From Mycobacterium sp. 3519A (GTDB taxonomy: Bacteria; Actinomycetota; Actinomycetes; Mycobacteriales; Mycobacteriaceae), in contig NZ_OESG01000012.1 in NCBI RefSeq assembly GCF_900240945.1, positions 744,001-808,000 on the forward strand: 64,000 bases of DNA. The letters run 5' to 3'. The translations under genes were made by a program, and so were the position numbers. Position 1 is the first letter of the stretch, and the number at the start of each line of letters is the position of its first letter. This document shows, in pieces, positions 34,930-44,880 of this stretch. A model generated the notes under the pieces. That model ran no database searches and had not been told where the DNA came from. It saw only the letters and a list, made by a program, of their open reading frames with translations.

Positions 34930-35033
34930 GGTCGGTCCTCCTTCAGCCAGCTCGAAGCGCACGTTGCGCCCGGGGATGTATCAAGCCCTATCGTCGCACG
35001 CCGGGGCTCAAACATTGACCACTGGCGGCAGGT

Positions 35034-35612
35034 TCATCGATATGCCGCGTCGCAAAGGTTCAGTGCGGTGGTTTTCGTGTCGTTGAGCTTGGTGATCGCC
35101 GCGTTGAACTCGTCGGGCCCGTAATTGCCCGCAATCGCGGCCGCGAGGCCCCTCGCCGCATCGACCCACGCGTTGAGCGCGTCGCGCAGATTCGGGGCCA
35201 GTGCGTCCGACAGGCTGCCCGCCACGACGTCGGCGCTGTGGTTGAGCGCGTCGACCGCCGGTTGCGCCTTGGCGGTGGCGTCGGCGGCGTTGCGGTTGAA
35301 GGCGTCGACGTAGTTGTTCACCGCGGTGATCGCGTCCACGCTCGACGAACTCAGCGCCTCACACGAGGTGTGGATCGCCTGCGTGGTGAGCGACGCCTGC
35401 CGTTCGGACTCGCGGGCGCTCGAACTGGACGCCGACTCCTCGATGGACGCCGAGACCGACGCCCGATACACCGGGGCGTCGGCGCGGTCGATCTGCACTG
35501 AGCCCCGGGTGACGCTGGTGCAGCCCACGATGACCATCGCGATGACCGCCAGGATGCCGATCACCAGGGCAGCGATTCGCAGCCGGTTGCGGGACTGCCC
35601 AGCGATCAGCAC
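35034..35612 (-). CDS. membrane-anchored or lipoprotein of unknown function, Rv2240c-like by position
   Basis: A 192-residue protein. Residues about 12-31 ([19 protein letters not shown]) form a signal anchor ending in a possible lipobox Cys31. The rest is helical and soluble, rich in Ala, Ser and Asn, with two cysteines (HTSCEAL and LNLCDAAYR). Position before aceE matches Rv2240c. No domain is recognised with confidence. It is divergent from aceE, leaving about 145 bases for the aceE promoter. Confidence 0.7.
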   Translation of the reverse strand: MLIAGQSRNRLRIAALVIGILAVIAMVIVGCTSVTRGSVQIDRADAPVYRASVSASIEESASSSSARESERQASLTTQAIHTSCEALSSSSVDAITAVNNYVDAFNRNAADATAKAQPAVDALNHSADVVAGSLSDALAPNLRDALNAWVDAARGLAAAIAGNYGPDEFNAAITKLNDTKTTALNLCDAAYR

Positions 35613-35758
35613 GGGTGCAGACGTTACCGGTTTGGACCCGGGATCGCGGGTTCATTCCACTCCACACCCCCGGCAGTGCAAGTGGGGCACGATGGGACAA
35701 AGATAGAGGCAGCTACGCCGATCGCGTAGCACCCACACCGCCTGACAAGGAGCGGAAG

Positions 35759-38548
35759 TTGACCACCGAGTTCGTGCGCCAAGACCTGGCTCAAAACTCC
35801 AGCACCACAGCCGAACCCGACCGGGTTCGAATCATTCGCGAAGGGGTCGCGTCATACCTCCCGGATATCGATCCCGAGGAGACCGGCGAATGGCTGGAAT
35901 CGTTCGACGAGTTGCTGGAGCGGTCGGGTCCCGCCAGGGCGCGTTACCTGATGTTGCGGTTACTGGAACGCTCCCGCGAACAGCGAGTTGCCATTCCGGC
36001 GCTGACGTCCACCGACTACGTGAACACCATCCCGACCGAACTCGAGCCGTGGTTCCCCGGCGACGAGGACGTCGAGCGACGGTACCGGGCATGGATCCGG
36101 TGGAACGCAGCCATCATGGTGCACCGCGCGCAGCGGCCGGGAGTCGGTGTGGGAGGCCACATTTCGACGTACGCGTCGTCGGCGGCGCTGTATGAGGTCG
36201 GCTTCAACCACTTCTTCCGCGGCAAGTCGCATCCCGGCGGCGGCGATCAGGTCTTCATTCAGGGCCACGCCTCGCCCGGCGTCTACGCCCGCGCGTTTCT
36301 CGAGGGCCGGCTAACAGCCGACCAACTGGATGGTTTCCGTCAGGAGCACAGCCATCCGGGTGGCGGACTGCCGTCGTACCCGCATCCGCGGCTGATGCCC
36401 GACTTCTGGGAGTTCCCCACGGTGTCGATGGGCCTGGGCCCGATGAACGCGATCTTCCAGGCCCGGTTCAACCACTATCTGCACGACCGCGGCATCAAGG
36501 ACACCTCCGACCAACACGTGTGGGCGTTCCTCGGCGACGGCGAGATGGACGAACCGGAGAGCCGCGGCCTGATCCAGGTGGCCGCCAACGAGGCGCTGGA
36601 CAACCTGACCTTCGTGATCAACTGCAACCTGCAGCGCCTGGACGGCCCGGTGCGCGGCAACGGCAAGATCATCCAGGAGCTGGAGTCGTTCTTCCGTGGC
36701 GCCGGCTGGAACGTCATCAAGGTGGTGTGGGGCCGCGAATGGGATGCGCTGCTGCACGCCGACCGCGACGGCGCGTTGGTCAACTTGATGAACACCACCC
36801 CCGACGGCGACTACCAGACGTACAAGGCCAACGACGGCGCCTACGTCCGCGACCACTTCTTCGGCCGCGACCCGCGCACCAAGGCGTTGGTCGAGAAGAT
36901 GTCGGACAGCGAGATCTGGAACCTCAAGCGCGGCGGCCACGACTACCGCAAGGTGTATGCGGCCTACCGGGCGGCCGTCGAGCACAAAGGCCAGCCGACG
37001 GTGATTCTCGCCAAGACCATCAAGGGCTACTCGCTGGGCGCCCACTTCCAGGGCCGCAACGCCACCCACCAGATGAAAAAGCTTGCGATAGAAGACCTCA
37101 AGTTCTTCCGCGACGCCATCCGCATTCCGGTCAGCGACGAGGAAATCGAGAAGAACCCGTACCTGCCGCCGTACTACCACCCCGGCCCGGAGGCGCCCGA
37201 GATCCGCTACATGCTCGAACGTCGTCGGGCGTTGGGCGGGTTCCTGCCCGAGCGTCGCACCAAGTCCAAGGCGCTGACGCTGCCCGGCCGCGACACCTAC
37301 AAGGCGTTGAAGAAAGGTTCGGGCACCCAGGAGGTCGCCACCACCATGGCGATGGTGCGGACCTTCAAAGAGTTGTTGCGGGACAAGGAGGTTGGGCCAC
37401 GCATCGTGCCCATCATCCCCGACGAGGCACGCACGTTCGGGATGGACTCGTGGTTCCCGAACCTGAAGATCTACAACCGCAACGGCCAGCTCTACACCAG
37501 TGTGGACGCCGAATTGATGTTGGCGTACAAGGAAAGTGAAATCGGCCAGATCCTGCACGAGGGCATCAACGAGGCCGGCTCCACGGCGTCGTTCACCGCG
37601 GCGGGCACGTCGTACGCGACGCACAACGAGCCGATGATCCCGATCTACATCTTCTACTCGATGTTCGGATTCCAACGCACCGGCGACGGTTTCTGGGCCG
37701 CGGCCGACCAGATGGCGCGCGGCTTCGTGTTGGGCGCCACCGCGGGACGCACGACGCTGACCGGTGAAGGTCTGCAGCACGCCGACGGGCATTCGCTGCT
37801 GCTGGCGTCGACCAATCCGGCGGTGGTGGCCTACGACCCGGCGTTCGCCTACGAGATCGCCTACATCGTCGAGAGCGGCCTGCACCGGATGTACGGCGAG
37901 AACCCGGAGAACGTCTACTTCTACATCACCATCTACAACGAGCCCTACGTCCAGCCCGCCGAACCCGAAGGCCTCGACATCGAGGCGCTGCTGCGCGGCA
38001 TCTACCGCTACCGCAAGGCACCCGAGGCGCGCACCCACGTCGCGCAGATCCTGGCGTCGGGCGTGGCGATGCCCGAGGCGCTGCGGGCTGCGGATCTGCT
38101 CGCCGAGGAGTGGGACGTCGCCGCCGACGTGTGGTCGGTGACCAGTTGGAATGAGCTCAACCGCGACGGTGTGCAGATAGAGAAGGAAAAGCTGCGCCAT
38201 CCCGAGCGGCCCGCGGGCACCCCGTTCGTCACGACCGCGTTGGCCGACGCGGCGGGCCCGGTGGTGGCGGTGTCCGACTGGATGCGCGCGGTGCCCGAGC
38301 AGATCAGGCCGTGGGTGCCGGGCACTTACATCACCCTCGGCACCGACGGCTTCGGCTTCTCCGACACCCGCCCAGCGGCGCGCCGGTACTTCAACACCGA
38401 CGCCGAATCGGTGGTCGTCGGGGTGCTCGAGGGCCTGGCCCGCGACGGCAACATCGACGATTCGGTGGCCGTCGAGGCGGCGCGCAAGTACAAGATCGAC
38501 GACGTGATGGCAGCCGGCGTGTCGTACAAGGACACCGGCAGCGCCTGA
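35759..38548 (+). CDS. aceE: pyruvate dehydrogenase E1 component, homodimeric type (Rv2241)
   Basis: The E1 enzyme that decarboxylates pyruvate with thiamine diphosphate and passes the acetyl group to lipoylated E2. It has 929 residues, as in other actinobacterial AceE. The TPP motif is [12 protein letters not shown]...[15 protein letters not shown] (about 255-300). Other signatures are [44 protein letters not shown] and the E1-type loop KTIKGYSLG. The start is a TTG with AAGGAG at 35747-35752, six bases upstream; it gives [14 protein letters not shown], matching the MTB start. A palindromic repeat and a DUF559 gene follow, so it no longer abuts mabR as in M. tuberculosis. Confidence 0.96.
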   Translation: MTTEFVRQDLAQNSSTTAEPDRVRIIREGVASYLPDIDPEETGEWLESFDELLERSGPARARYLMLRLLERSREQRVAIPALTSTDYVNTIPTELEPWFPGDEDVERRYRAWIRWNAAIMVHRAQRPGVGVGGHISTYASSAALYEVGFNHFFRGKSHPGGGDQVFIQGHASPGVYARAFLEGRLTADQLDGFRQEHSHPGGGLPSYPHPRLMPDFWEFPTVSMGLGPMNAIFQARFNHYLHDRGIKDTSDQHVWAFLGDGEMDEPESRGLIQVAANEALDNLTFVINCNLQRLDGPVRGNGKIIQELESFFRGAGWNVIKVVWGREWDALLHADRDGALVNLMNTTPDGDYQTYKANDGAYVRDHFFGRDPRTKALVEKMSDSEIWNLKRGGHDYRKVYAAYRAAVEHKGQPTVILAKTIKGYSLGAHFQGRNATHQMKKLAIEDLKFFRDAIRIPVSDEEIEKNPYLPPYYHPGPEAPEIRYMLERRRALGGFLPERRTKSKALTLPGRDTYKALKKGSGTQEVATTMAMVRTFKELLRDKEVGPRIVPIIPDEARTFGMDSWFPNLKIYNRNGQLYTSVDAELMLAYKESEIGQILHEGINEAGSTASFTAAGTSYATHNEPMIPIYIFYSMFGFQRTGDGFWAAADQMARGFVLGATAGRTTLTGEGLQHADGHSLLLASTNPAVVAYDPAFAYEIAYIVESGLHRMYGENPENVYFYITIYNEPYVQPAEPEGLDIEALLRGIYRYRKAPEARTHVAQILASGVAMPEALRAADLLAEEWDVAADVWSVTSWNELNRDGVQIEKEKLRHPERPAGTPFVTTALADAAGPVVAVSDWMRAVPEQIRPWVPGTYITLGTDGFGFSDTRPAARRYFNTDAESVVVGVLEGLARDGNIDDSVAVEAARKYKIDDVMAAGVSYKDTGSA

Positions 38549-38573
38549 CCGCGACTCACCACTGCGCCGAGTG

Positions 38574-38636
38574 CGCCGAGGCTACGGTTTCTGACGGATT
38601 TCGCGCCGAACCGCATCAGAAACCGTAGTCTCGGCG
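38574..38636. repeat. dispersed palindromic repeat, copy 2
   Basis: CGCCGAG at 38574-38580 and CTACGGTTTCTGA at 38582-38594 pair with TCAGAAACCGTAG at 38616-38628 and CTCGGCG at 38630-38636. Together they make a 21-position stem with one mismatch. The core is the same as the copies at 9571 and 39494. It lies 25 bases past the aceE stop and runs into the 3' end of the convergent DUF559 gene: the stop codon of that gene is part of the right arm. A tandem TGCGCCGAG precedes it (38563-38580). Confidence 0.85.
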
Positions 38637-39455
38637 ATCGCGCGCTGCCCGTACCCGCCGCAAGATCCCGGGCCGGTCGTATCGCAGCTGTCGCGAGCTG
38701 ACCCGCACGATGATCCAGCCTTGTTCGGCAAGGAATTCCAGCCGTTCGATGTCGTCGGCATAGTCGTCGGGATTCTCGAAGTGCTGTTCGCCGTCGTACT
38801 CCACGCCGACCTTGATGTCGGGCCAGCCCATGTCGACGCGCCTGGGGCCGACGGCGATCTGAGTGACCGGCCGGGGCAGCCCGTCGCGCACCAGCAACAG
38901 CCGCAGTTCCGTTTCCTTCGGCGACTCGGCGCCGCCGTCGGCGAGGTCCAGCGCGCGGTGTAGCCGACGGATGTGGCGTGCCCCGGGATAACGTGCGGCG
39001 ATCTTCTGGACCTCCTCCACCGTGCATCGGGTCGCGTTGAGCAGGGCGTCGATTCGGATGATCGCCGCATCGCCCGCGACGCGACGGCCGATGTCGTAGG
39101 CGGTACGCGCGGGCGTGGTGCAGTCGACGCTTTGCCGCAAGCAGATCTCGTCGTCGGCGATCGACCCGGTGAACACCGCGATCCCTTGCGGCGAGGGCTG
39201 CCGAATGCGCGCCAGTTCGGCAGGCACGTTGTTGGGCAGATACTTCGCGCCGTGCATCGCAGCCGCGGAGTGTCCGATGAGCGTGGCCTTGCGACGCGAC
39301 CACAACCAGGCCGCCCTGGCCCGGTCGGCTGCCGTCAACTCGACACCCTTCCGGGCGTACACGTTGTGATGCAGCTTGACGAATTGGGTGCGCAGCATCT
39401 GCCGCGTCACCAGTCCTGCGGCCATGGCTTCGCTGCCCACGATGAGATCGTCCAC
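38616..39455 (-). CDS. DUF559-type endonuclease-fold protein with AbiEi-like N-terminal region
   Basis: A 279-residue protein. Residues about 1-110 resemble the winged-helix and linker of the AbiEi/type IV antitoxin group (MAAGLVTRQMLRTQFVKLHHNVYARKG, RKATLIGHSAAAMHG). Residues about 175-279 are a DUF559/Vsr-like nuclease domain: the acidic/lysine site is suggested by DMGWPDIKVGVEYDGEQHFE and by GWIIVRVSSRQL. Nuclease activity is inferred. M. tuberculosis has no gene between aceE and mabR that I recall, so this is an insertion. Its stop codon lies inside repeat copy 2 and its start is 48 bases from repeat copy 3, so it is bracketed by the palindromic repeat. Confidence 0.75.
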   Translation of the reverse strand: MDDLIVGSEAMAAGLVTRQMLRTQFVKLHHNVYARKGVELTAADRARAAWLWSRRKATLIGHSAAAMHGAKYLPNNVPAELARIRQPSPQGIAVFTGSIADDEICLRQSVDCTTPARTAYDIGRRVAGDAAIIRIDALLNATRCTVEEVQKIAARYPGARHIRRLHRALDLADGGAESPKETELRLLLVRDGLPRPVTQIAVGPRRVDMGWPDIKVGVEYDGEQHFENPDDYADDIERLEFLAEQGWIIVRVSSRQLRYDRPGILRRVRAARDRRDYGF

Positions 39456-39493
39456 ACCAATTAGGTGCGCGAGAGCCGCTCACGGTTCCCTCT

Positions 39494-39560
39494 GCGCCGC
39501 GAAACTACGGAAAATGACGGCAAACGGCGCGTTTTGCGTCAGAAACCGTAGTCTCGGCGC
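39494..39560. repeat. dispersed palindromic repeat, copy 3 (imperfect)
   Basis: The right arm CGTCAGAAACCGTAGT at 39537-39552 is identical to copy 1. The left arm at 39504-39519 matches except that four inner bases TTTC are AAAA, so the stem is interrupted. The flanks GCGCCG and CTCGGCGC fit the consensus. It lies between the divergent DUF559 and mabR genes. The inner loop contains a secondary pair, GCAAAC and GTTTTGC. This copy is thus diverged or built from two different halves. Confidence 0.75.
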
Positions 39561-39618
39561 GAAGGGGCGCGGACAGGCGTTGGAGGTTTCCTCCAGAAGA
39601 GTCGCGTAGCCTTTGGGG

Positions 39619-40860
39619 ATGACCGACAACCGGTTCATCCCGCCGAAGTCCACCGTCGAGGTACTGCAGAGCGTGCCCGAGTCGGTGCTGCGCCGGCTGA
39701 AGCAGTACTCGGGCCGACTGGCCACCGAAGCGGTGCGCGCGATGGAGGAACGGCTGCCGTTCTTCGCAGACCTCGAGGCCTCGCAGCGCGCGAGCGTGCA
39801 GTTGGTGGTGCAGGCCGCGGTGGTCAACTTCGTCGAGTGGATGCGCAATCCGCAGAGCAACGTCAGCTACACCGCGCAGGCCTTCGAGGTGGTGCCCCAG
39901 GATCTGCGGCGGCGCATCGCGCTGCGTCAGTCGGTCGAGATGGTGCGCATCACGATGGAGTTCTTCGAGGAGGTGGTGCCGCTGCTGGCCCGCTCCGAAG
40001 AACAGCTGACCGCGCTGACGGCCGGAATCCTGCGCTACAGCCGGGATTTGGCGTTCGCCGCCGCGACCGCGTACGCCGACCAGGCGGAGGCCCGCGGCGC
40101 GTGGGACACCCGGATGGAGGCCAACGTCGTCGACGCGGTGGTGCGCGGGGACACCGGTCCGGAGTTGCAGTCGCAGGCCGCCGCGCTGAACTGGGACGCG
40201 ACCGCGCCCGCGACGGTGATCGTCGGGCTGCCCCAGCCCGACCGGATCGACCTCACCAGCGACGACGTCCACGACGTCGTTCAGCGCAACGGCCGCGCCG
40301 CGCTGTCGGATGTGCACGGGACGTGGCTGGTGGCCATCGTCTCCGGCGCGCTCGCCCCGACGGACAAGTTCTTGGCGGAGCTGCTCGGAGTATTCGCCGA
40401 CGGACCCGTCGTGATCGGGCCGACCGCGCCGACGCTCGGCGCCGCACACATCAGCGCCACGGAGGCGATCGCCGGCATGAACGCCGTCGCCGGCTGGAGT
40501 GGCGCGCCGCGACCGGTGTCGGCGCGCGAGTTGCTACCGGAACGTGCGCTGCTCGGCGATGCGACCGCGATCGCGGCCCTGGAAACCGAGGTCATGAGGC
40601 CGCTCGCCGACGCAGGCCCGGCGCTGACAGAGACGCTCGATGCGTACTTGGACTCCGGCGGGGCCATCGAGGCCTGCGCCCGCAAATTGTTCGTTCATCC
40701 AAATACCGTGCGCTACCGGCTCAAACGCATCGCCGATTTCACGGGCCGCGATCCCACCCTTCCTCGTGACGCTTACGTGCTGCGGGTGGCCGCCACAGTG
40801 GGCCGGTTGGGCCGCCATGCGTACCATCCGAGCACGGCAAACGCGCCGAGCGAGGTCTGA
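39619..40860 (+). CDS. mabR: PucR/CdaR-type regulator MabR (Rv2242 ortholog)
   Basis: A 413-residue transcription factor. The N-terminal region (1-170) is a helical input domain, the middle (about 170-330) a GGDEF-like degenerate domain, and the C-terminus a PucR-type helix-turn-helix (LTETLDAYLDSGGAIEACARKLFVHPNTVRYRLKRIADFTG, about 335-385). In M. tuberculosis and M. smegmatis MabR binds the promoter of the fabD-kasA-kasB operon and controls mycolic acid synthesis, sensing long-chain acyl-CoA. The ATG at 39619 is used; TTG six bases earlier is possible. It lies just upstream of the FAS-II operon, as expected, but with a DUF559 gene between it and aceE. Confidence 0.93.
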   Translation: MTDNRFIPPKSTVEVLQSVPESVLRRLKQYSGRLATEAVRAMEERLPFFADLEASQRASVQLVVQAAVVNFVEWMRNPQSNVSYTAQAFEVVPQDLRRRIALRQSVEMVRITMEFFEEVVPLLARSEEQLTALTAGILRYSRDLAFAAATAYADQAEARGAWDTRMEANVVDAVVRGDTGPELQSQAAALNWDATAPATVIVGLPQPDRIDLTSDDVHDVVQRNGRAALSDVHGTWLVAIVSGALAPTDKFLAELLGVFADGPVVIGPTAPTLGAAHISATEAIAGMNAVAGWSGAPRPVSARELLPERALLGDATAIAALETEVMRPLADAGPALTETLDAYLDSGGAIEACARKLFVHPNTVRYRLKRIADFTGRDPTLPRDAYVLRVAATVGRLGRHAYHPSTANAPSEV

Positions 40861-40934
40861 CAGGCACACGTCGCAGTCCAGTGAGCGAAGGCAAAGGTTG
40901 CGGAGCGGTATCGATGGAGTCGCATCACATGCTG

Positions 40935-40955
40935 TTTTGTGGAGGACCTACAAAA
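40935..40955. promoter_or_regulatory. inverted repeat TTTTGT-N9-ACAAAA, candidate MabR operator
   Basis: A six-base inverted repeat, TTTTGT at 40935-40940 and ACAAAA at 40950-40955, lies in the AT-rich gap between mabR and fabD, about 66 bases upstream of the fabD start. MabR is known to act on this promoter, so this is the best symmetric candidate for its binding site. A CATAAT at 40971-40976 could be the -10 element. Confidence 0.55.
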
Positions 40956-41020
40956 ACATAAGACGAGGTTCATAATCTCTTACACCGTCCGAAACCGTCT
41001 TCACAGTGTTTTCTTAATTC

Positions 41021-41947
41021 GTGCCTCAAAAAACTGCGCTCGCGTTGCTTGCGCCCGGACAGGGCTCCCAGACCCCCGGCATGCTGACCGCGTGGCTCGA
41101 GCTGCCCGGCGCCGCCGAGCGCCTCGCCGCCTGGTCCGAGATCAGCGGGCTTGACCTCGCCCGTCTTGGCACCACCGCCACCGCCGAGGAGATCACCGAT
41201 ACCGCGGTGACCCAGCCGTTGGTGGTGGCAGCGACGCTGCTGGCCCACGAAGAACTCACCCGGCGCGGGCTGTTCGCCGACAGGGACGTCATCGTCGCGG
41301 GCCACTCGGTCGGCGAGATCGCGGCGTACGCGATCGCCGGTGTCATCTCCGCCGATGACGCCGTCAAGCTGGCCGCCACCCGCGGTGCGGAGATGGCCAA
41401 GGCCTGCGCGCTGGAGCCCACCGGAATGTCTGCGGTGCTCGGCGGCGACGAAGCCGAGGTGCTGGCCCGCCTCGAGGCGCTCGACCTTGTTCCCGCCAAC
41501 CGCAACGCCGCGGGCCAGATCGTGGCCGCGGGCGCGCTGTCCGCACTCGACAAGCTCGCCGAGGATCCGCCCGCCAAGGCGCGGGTCCGCCAGCTGGCCA
41601 CCGCGGGCGCGTTCCACACGCACTACATGGCGTCGGCCACCGACGGCTACCGCGCGGCAGCCGAGGGCGTAACAACCGCCGAGCCGAACGCGACACTCCT
41701 CTCGAATGCCGACGGCCAGCCGGTCGCTTCGGCCGCAGACGCGATGACGAAGTTGGTGAACCAGCTGACTCGTCCGGTGCGGTGGGATTTATGCACCGAG
41801 ACCATGCGTCAAAAGAATGTGTCGGCGATCGTCGAGTTCCCGCCCGCGGGCACCTTGGCCGGAATCGCCAAACGCGAACTTCGGGGGGTGCCGACGCACG
41901 CCGTCAAGTCTCCCGCTGATCTGGACGGGCTCGCAGGACTTTCTTGA
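41021..41947 (+). CDS. fabD: malonyl-CoA:ACP transacylase
   Basis: The 308-residue FAS-II transacylase that moves malonyl groups from CoA to AcpM. The nucleophile is Ser96 in VAGHSVGEIAAYAIAG, the acceptor region has PANRNAAGQIVAAG, and the catalytic His is in AGAFHTHYMASAT. GTG start giving MPQKTALALLAPGQGSQ. It opens the operon fabD-acpM-kasA-kasB-accD6, the elongation module for meromycolate chains and a target pathway of isoniazid and thiolactomycin. The leader of about 65 bases contains the AT-rich promoter. Confidence 0.96.
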   Translation: MPQKTALALLAPGQGSQTPGMLTAWLELPGAAERLAAWSEISGLDLARLGTTATAEEITDTAVTQPLVVAATLLAHEELTRRGLFADRDVIVAGHSVGEIAAYAIAGVISADDAVKLAATRGAEMAKACALEPTGMSAVLGGDEAEVLARLEALDLVPANRNAAGQIVAAGALSALDKLAEDPPAKARVRQLATAGAFHTHYMASATDGYRAAAEGVTTAEPNATLLSNADGQPVASAADAMTKLVNQLTRPVRWDLCTETMRQKNVSAIVEFPPAGTLAGIAKRELRGVPTHAVKSPADLDGLAGLS

Positions 41948-42029
41948 GAGCGCCTGAGCCAGTTACAACCACATAACGATCGACCCAGTCCGAATTTCAA
42001 GCAGTATCAACCAATTAGAAGGAGCCATC

Positions 42030-42329
42030 GTGGCCACCACCCAGGAAGAAATCATCGCCGGCATCGCCGAGATCATCGAAGAGGTCACCGGCATCGAGCC
42101 GTCTGAGGTCACCCCTGAGAAGAGCTTCGTCGACGACCTGGACATCGACTCGCTGTCGATGGTCGAGATCGCCGTGCAGACCGAGGACAAGTACGGCGTG
42201 AAGATTCCGGACGAGGACCTTGCTGGCCTGCGCACCGTCGGTGACGTCGTCGCCTACATCCAGAAGCTCGAGGAAGAGAACCCCGAGGCCGCGGCGGCCA
42301 TCCGGGCGCAGATCGCGGAGACCAAGTGA
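42030..42329 (+). CDS. acpM: meromycolate extension acyl carrier protein
   Basis: A 99-residue acidic carrier protein with the phosphopantetheine serine Ser41 in [23 protein letters not shown]. tuberculosis AcpM has a C-terminal extension to 115 residues that is shorter here, ending [17 protein letters not shown] start with AGAAGGAG at 42018-42024. The stop overlaps the kasA start (GTGA at 42326-42329), so the carrier and the first ketosynthase are coupled. Confidence 0.97.
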   Translation: MATTQEEIIAGIAEIIEEVTGIEPSEVTPEKSFVDDLDIDSLSMVEIAVQTEDKYGVKIPDEDLAGLRTVGDVVAYIQKLEEENPEAAAAIRAQIAETK

Positions 42330-43576
42330 CCAAGCCTTCCACTGCTAACGGCGGTTTCCCCAGTGTTGTGGTGACCGCCGTTACGGCAACCACCTCGATC
42401 TCTGGGGATATCGAGAGCACGTGGAAGGGCTTGTTGGCCGGTGAGAGCGGCATCCACGTACTCGAGGACGAGTTCGTCACCAAGTGGGATCTGCCGGTTC
42501 GCATCGGCGGCCATCTGAAGGATCCCGTCGACGATCACATGGGCCGGTTGGACATGCGGCGGATGTCGTATGTCCAGCGGATGGCCAAGCTGCTCGCGGG
42601 TCAACTCTGGGAGACCGCGGGCAGTCCCGAGGTCGACCCGGACCGCTTCGCGGTGGTCCTCGGCACCGGTCTGGGTGGCGGCGAGAAGATCGTCGAGACC
42701 TACGACGCGATGAACGAGGGCGGCCCCCGGAAGGTGTCGCCGCTCGCCGTGCAGATGATCATGCCCAACGGGGCGGCAGCGGTGGTCGGGCTCCAACTCG
42801 GTGCCCGTGCCGGTGTCATCACCCCGGTGTCGGCCTGCTCGTCGGGTTCGGAGGCCATCGCGCACGGCTGGCGACAAATCGTCATGGGTGACGCGGATTT
42901 CGCCGTTGTCGGCGGTGTCGAGGGCGGCATCGAGGCGCTGCCCATCGCGACGTTCTCGATGATGCGCGCCATGTCGACACGCAACGACGATCCCGAGGGC
43001 GCATCGCGTCCGTTCGACAAGAACCGCGACGGGTTCGTCTTCGGTGAGGCCGGCGCCATGATGATCATCGAGACCGAGGAGCACGCCAAGGCGCGCGGCG
43101 CCAAGCCGCTGGCAAGGCTCATGGGTGCGGGCATCACGTCCGACGCGTTCCACATGGTGGCTCCGGCCGCCGACGGGGTGCGCGCCGGTCACGCGATGAA
43201 GCGTGCGATCGAGACCGCGGGGCTTGACCCCAAGGACATCAGCCACGTCAACGCCCACGCGACCGCGACCCCGATCGGGGACACGGCCGAGGCGAACGCC
43301 ATCCGGGTTGCCGGTGTGGAGCACGCCGCGGTGTACGCGCCGAAGTCGGCGCTCGGCCACTCCATCGGAGCGGTCGGCGCGCTGGAATCGGTATTGACGG
43401 TCCTGACCCTGCGCGACGGGGTGATCCCGCCGACGTTGAACTACGAGACCCCCGATCCCGAGATCGATCTCGATGTCGTTGCGGGCGAGCCTCGGTATGG
43501 CGAATACCAGTACGCCATCAACAACTCGTTCGGATTCGGCGGTCACAATGTCGCTCTGGCGTTTGGTCGTTACTAA
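42326..43576 (+). CDS. kasA: beta-ketoacyl-ACP synthase KasA
   Basis: A 416-residue thiolase-fold condensing enzyme for meromycolate elongation. The catalytic Cys171 is in [14 protein letters not shown], His311 in [12 protein letters not shown], Lys340 and His345 in [13 protein letters not shown], all in the same places as in M. tuberculosis KasA. GTG start overlapping acpM. KasA makes chains up to about C40; the adjacent paralogue kasB extends them. Both share the operon driven by the promoter upstream of fabD. Confidence 0.97.
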   Translation: MTKPSTANGGFPSVVVTAVTATTSISGDIESTWKGLLAGESGIHVLEDEFVTKWDLPVRIGGHLKDPVDDHMGRLDMRRMSYVQRMAKLLAGQLWETAGSPEVDPDRFAVVLGTGLGGGEKIVETYDAMNEGGPRKVSPLAVQMIMPNGAAAVVGLQLGARAGVITPVSACSSGSEAIAHGWRQIVMGDADFAVVGGVEGGIEALPIATFSMMRAMSTRNDDPEGASRPFDKNRDGFVFGEAGAMMIIETEEHAKARGAKPLARLMGAGITSDAFHMVAPAADGVRAGHAMKRAIETAGLDPKDISHVNAHATATPIGDTAEANAIRVAGVEHAAVYAPKSALGHSIGAVGALESVLTVLTLRDGVIPPTLNYETPDPEIDLDVVAGEPRYGEYQYAINNSFGFGGHNVALAFGRY

Positions 43577-43600
43577 GCGAGAGGAACCTTCGGAGCTGTA

Positions 43601-44863
43601 ATGGCAGGACGCACACAGCTAACGACGGGGAATGGTTTCCCCAACGTGGTCGTCACCGGTATCGCGATGACGACCGCCCTGGCAACCGACGCTGAAGGCA
43701 CGTGGCAGAAGCTGCTCGACGGGCAAAGCGGTATCCGCAAACTCGAGGATCCGTTCGTCGAGCAGTACAACCTTCCTGTCCGGATCGGTGGCCATCTTCT
43801 CGAGGACTTCGACTCCGAGCTCTCCCGTGTGGAGTTGCGGCGGTTGTCGTACCTACAGAAGATGTCCACCGTCCTCGGGAGGCGGGTCTGGGAGAACGCC
43901 GGTGCGCCGGAGGTCGACTCCCGCCGGTTGATGGTCTCCATCGGCACGGGCCTCGGTTCGGCCGAGGAGTTGGTCTTCGCCTACGACGACATGCGGGCGA
44001 AGGGCATGCGGGCGGTGTCGCCACTCGCGGTGCAGAAGTACATGCCGAACTCCCCCGCAGCCGCCGTCGGCCTGGAACGTGCCGCCAAAGCCGGTGTCAT
44101 CACGCCGGTTTCGGCGTGTGCGTCAGGTTCGGAGGGCATCGCCCACGCGTGGCAGCAGATCGTGCTTGGCGAGGCGGACATCGCGATCTGCGGTGGCGTG
44201 GAATCGAAGATCGAGGCGGTGCCGATCGCGGGATTCGCGCAGATGCGAATCGTGTTGTCCACCACCAACGACGACCCAGCCGGCGCATGCCGTCCGTTCG
44301 ACAGGGACCGCAACGGGTTCGTGTTCGGCGAGGCCGGAGCGCTGATGGTGATCGAGACCGAGGAACACGCCAAGGCGCGCGGTGCGAACATCCTCGCCCG
44401 ACTGATGGGCGCCAGCGTCACCTCGGACGGGTACCACATGGTGGCCCCCGATCCCAACGGTGAGCAGGCGGGTCACGCGATGTCGCGTGCCATCCAGCTC
44501 GCGGGCCTGCGGCCCACCGACATCGACCACGTGAACGCACACGCCACCGGAACCTCGGTCGGCGACGTGGCCGAGTCGAAAGCGATCAACAATGCGATGG
44601 GCGGCCACAAGCCCGCCGTGTACGCACCGAAGTCGGCCCTTGGCCACTCGGTCGGCGCGGTCGGTGCGGTCGAATCCATCCTGACTGTTCTGGCGCTGAA
44701 GAATGGGGTCATTCCCCCGACGCTGAACTTGAAGAATCTCGACCCGGAGATCGACCTGGACGTCGTACACGGCGGCCCGCGACCCGGCAATTATCAATAC
44801 GCAGTGAACAACTCGTTTGGATTCGGTGGGCACAACGTGGCGCTCGCCTTCGGGAAGTACTGA
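43601..44863 (+). CDS. kasB: beta-ketoacyl-ACP synthase KasB
   Basis: The 420-residue paralogue of KasA that lengthens meromycolates to full size. The nucleophile Cys173 is in [15 protein letters not shown], the histidines in [12 protein letters not shown] and [13 protein letters not shown]. The N-terminus [22 protein letters not shown] agrees with the shorter KasB start used in several species. It follows kasA by 24 bases and precedes accD6 by 17. The high similarity and tandem order point to an old duplication of kasA. Confidence 0.96.
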   Translation: MAGRTQLTTGNGFPNVVVTGIAMTTALATDAEGTWQKLLDGQSGIRKLEDPFVEQYNLPVRIGGHLLEDFDSELSRVELRRLSYLQKMSTVLGRRVWENAGAPEVDSRRLMVSIGTGLGSAEELVFAYDDMRAKGMRAVSPLAVQKYMPNSPAAAVGLERAAKAGVITPVSACASGSEGIAHAWQQIVLGEADIAICGGVESKIEAVPIAGFAQMRIVLSTTNDDPAGACRPFDRDRNGFVFGEAGALMVIETEEHAKARGANILARLMGASVTSDGYHMVAPDPNGEQAGHAMSRAIQLAGLRPTDIDHVNAHATGTSVGDVAESKAINNAMGGHKPAVYAPKSALGHSVGAVGAVESILTVLALKNGVIPPTLNLKNLDPEIDLDVVHGGPRPGNYQYAVNNSFGFGGHNVALAFGKY

Positions 44864-44880
44864 GAAACCAGGAGACCTCG

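Noticed and set aside
36311..38200. Very long open frame (629 codons) on the minus strand opposite aceE
   Set aside because: It lies wholly antisense to a gene with full-length family match. Long antisense frames are expected in GC-rich DNA, and its composition (Arg/Val/His-rich, no motif) is not protein-like.
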